Assembly (NCBI RefSeq): GCF_001642025.1
Contig: NZ_LWHO01000002.1
Location: 109,810 to 173,809, forward strand
Direction of reading: 5' to 3'
Origin: Cutibacterium namnetense
Lineage (GTDB): Bacteria; Actinomycetota; Actinomycetes; Propionibacteriales; Propionibacteriaceae
Length of the DNA: 64,000 nucleotides
The notes beneath the pieces were generated by a model. It was not told the DNA's origin. It saw only the letters and a list, made by a program, of their open reading frames with translations, and made no database searches. Position 1 is the first letter of the stretch, and each line of letters opens with the position of its first letter. The translations under genes were made by a program, and so were the position numbers. Below, piece by piece: positions 62,794-64,000 of this stretch.

Positions 62794-64000
62794 TCAGAAC
62801 TCCCCGGCGAAGTCACCCTCCTCCAGACGGGCCTTGATGCCCGATAGGAAGCGAGCCGCCACGGCGCCGTCGATGAGACGGTGATCGTAGGACAGCGAGA
62901 GGTACATCATGTCGCGGATGGCGATGGTGTCCTCCCCGAACTCGTTGGTGACAACGACCGGGCGCTTCACCAGGGCACCGGTGCCGAGGATGGCAACTTC
63001 GGGCTGGTTGACGATCGGGGTGTCGAAGAGGGCACCAGCCGAGCCGTAATTGGTGATAGTGAATGTGCCACCGGACAGCTCGTCGGGGGTTACCTTGTTG
63101 TCGCGGGTGCGAGCGGCGAGGTCGCCAATCTGGTGGGCCAGCCCAGCGATATTGAGATCACCGGCGTTCTTAATGACCGGAACTAGCAGCCCGCGCGGGG
63201 TATCAACGGCGATGCCGATGTTCTCAGAAGGCCCGTAGGTGATCGTCCCGGCCTCGGTGTCGATACTCGCATTGAAAGTCGGATTGGCCTTGAGGGCCTC
63301 AACGACGGCCTTGGTAATGAAAGGCAGGTAGGACAGGCCAACTCCCTCGCGAGCCTTGAAGGCAGCCTTCTCAGCCTTGCGAATGCGGGAGATGGCGGTC
63401 ATGTCCACCTCAACGGTGGCGGTCAACTGAGCAGAAACTTGTAGGGACTCAACCATCCGCGAGGCGATGACCTTGCGTAGGCGGCTCATCTTCTCGGTGG
63501 TGCCGCGCATAGCGGCGGCCTCCGGAGAGACTTCCTGAGAGGCCTTACGGGCCGAACCAGCTGGTTTCGGAGCAGTCGGTGCTGGCGCAGCGGCGGGAGC
63601 CTCTTCAGGTTTACCGGCTGCAGCTAGCACGTCCTGCTTACGAATACGGCCACCGACACCGGTTCCGGTAATCGTCGACAGATCGACGTTATTTTCCCGA
63701 GCGAGTTTGCGGACTAGCGGGGTGACATAGACGTCCGACGACGGATTGGTGGCGCGTGGGGCGACTTCGTTGGTGCCAGCGGGCTTGGGAACCTCGGTGG
63801 GCTTTGGCGTCGCTGGCGCCGGAGCCTCCTCGGCTGCGCTCTTCACCGGCTCAGGTTCGGCTTTCTCTGCGGGCTCAGCCGACGGCTTGGCAGGCTCCGG
63901 AGCTGACTCGGCGGCAGCGGGGTCGCCGATGATGGCCAGGACGGCGCCGACTTCGGCGTCTTCGTCTTCGGGGACTTTGATCTCAAGGAGGGTGCCGGAG
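62794..64000 (-). CDS. sucB: Dihydrolipoamide acyltransferase E2 (SucB-like), N-terminus cut by window edge
   Basis: This is the E2 core of a 2-oxoacid dehydrogenase complex, visible from the second half of a lipoyl domain (LLEIKVPEDEDAEVGAVLAII). A long Pro/Ala/Glu-rich linker, a peripheral-subunit-binding domain (TPLVRKLARENNVDLSTITGTG...GRIRKQDVL) and the catalytic domain follow. The catalytic motif reads DHRLIDGAVAARFL with the active His/Asp. The frame runs off the edge at 64000, so the gene is partial. It may belong to 2-oxoglutarate or pyruvate dehydrogenase; neighbouring lipB and lipA supply its cofactor. Confidence 0.93.
   Translation of the reverse strand, partial: SGTLLEIKVPEDEDAEVGAVLAIIGDPAAAESAPEPAKPSAEPAEKAEPEPVKSAAEEAPAPATPKPTEVPKPAGTNEVAPRATNPSSDVYVTPLVRKLARENNVDLSTITGTGVGGRIRKQDVLAAAGKPEEAPAAAPAPTAPKPAGSARKASQEVSPEAAAMRGTTEKMSRLRKVIASRMVESLQVSAQLTATVEVDMTAISRIRKAEKAAFKAREGVGLSYLPFITKAVVEALKANPTFNASIDTEAGTITYGPSENIGIAVDTPRGLLVPVIKNAGDLNIAGLAHQIGDLAARTRDNKVTPDELSGGTFTITNYGSAGALFDTPIVNQPEVAILGTGALVKRPVVVTNEFGEDTIAIRDMMYLSLSYDHRLIDGAVAARFLSGIKARLEEGDFAGEF

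Noticed and set aside
1..64000. Search for CRISPR arrays, insertion sequences, prophage and integrases
   Set aside because: No regularly spaced repeats, transposase or recombinase frames were recognised, even around the sialidase/CAMP region.

Overview
The window is a contiguous chromosomal segment of a mid/high-GC actinobacterium, almost certainly a Cutibacterium (former Propionibacterium), C. acnes or a close relative. The basis is the combination of secreted CAMP-factor homologues, sialidases with a NanT-type sialate transporter, a type A RNase P RNA, a cobalamin riboswitch, actinobacterial glnA/glnE organisation, and pervasive ATGA/GTGA start-stop overlaps. The exact species is not decided here.

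Region 1 (1-14.7 kb, all +) is a nitrate respiration and molybdenum-cofactor supercluster: modA(end)-modB-modC-moaA-moaD-mobA-narG-narH-narJ-narI-narK-moaE-moeB-moeA-moaC. It supplies molybdate uptake, cofactor synthesis and the membrane nitrate reductase. The nitrate transporter gene narK is broken by one extra base in a C7 run. A Mog/MoaB-type gene and an aminopeptidase P gene lie just downstream on the minus strand.

Region 2 (17-27.9 kb) holds a low-GC stretch with a small putative lipoprotein and a signal-peptide-only mini-ORF, then a CdsZ-like zinc ribbon gene and rnpB. A cobalamin riboswitch leads a four-gene uptake operon (substrate-binding protein, permease, ATPase, [2Fe-2S] protein). 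cstA with its small YbdD-type partner follows; cstA appears frameshifted at its 3' end. A methionine aminopeptidase gene and a DUF2510 membrane protein gene complete the region.

Region 3 (27.9-39.5 kb) is nitrogen metabolism and housekeeping: a GlnA2-type glutamine synthetase, a sterol-carrier-family gene, glnE, a ThrE-type exporter, NIF3, adenylylatable glnA, an RDD protein, a GT4 glycosyltransferase and DedA.

Region 4 (39.5-47.2 kb) is an N-acetylglucosamine-type PTS regulon: separate IIC, two tandem IIB and one IIA genes, a GntR/HutC regulator, and two DasR/NagR-like operators each next to a TTGACA promoter. It is followed by YagU, a GT87 mannosyltransferase, an ABC-F ATPase and DUF4191.

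Region 5 (47.4-56.5 kb) is a host-interaction island: two sialidase genes, each broken by a frameshift, an intact nanT, and two convergent CAMP-factor genes. It lies between DUF4191 and lipA, which are usually adjacent in actinobacteria.

Region 6 (56.5-64 kb, minus) contains lipA, a copper P1B-ATPase gene, a CopD/CtaG fusion gene, lipB, and the C-terminal part of a lipoyl-dependent E2 acyltransferase (SucB-like) running off the window. LipB and LipA would make the lipoyl group that the E2 needs.
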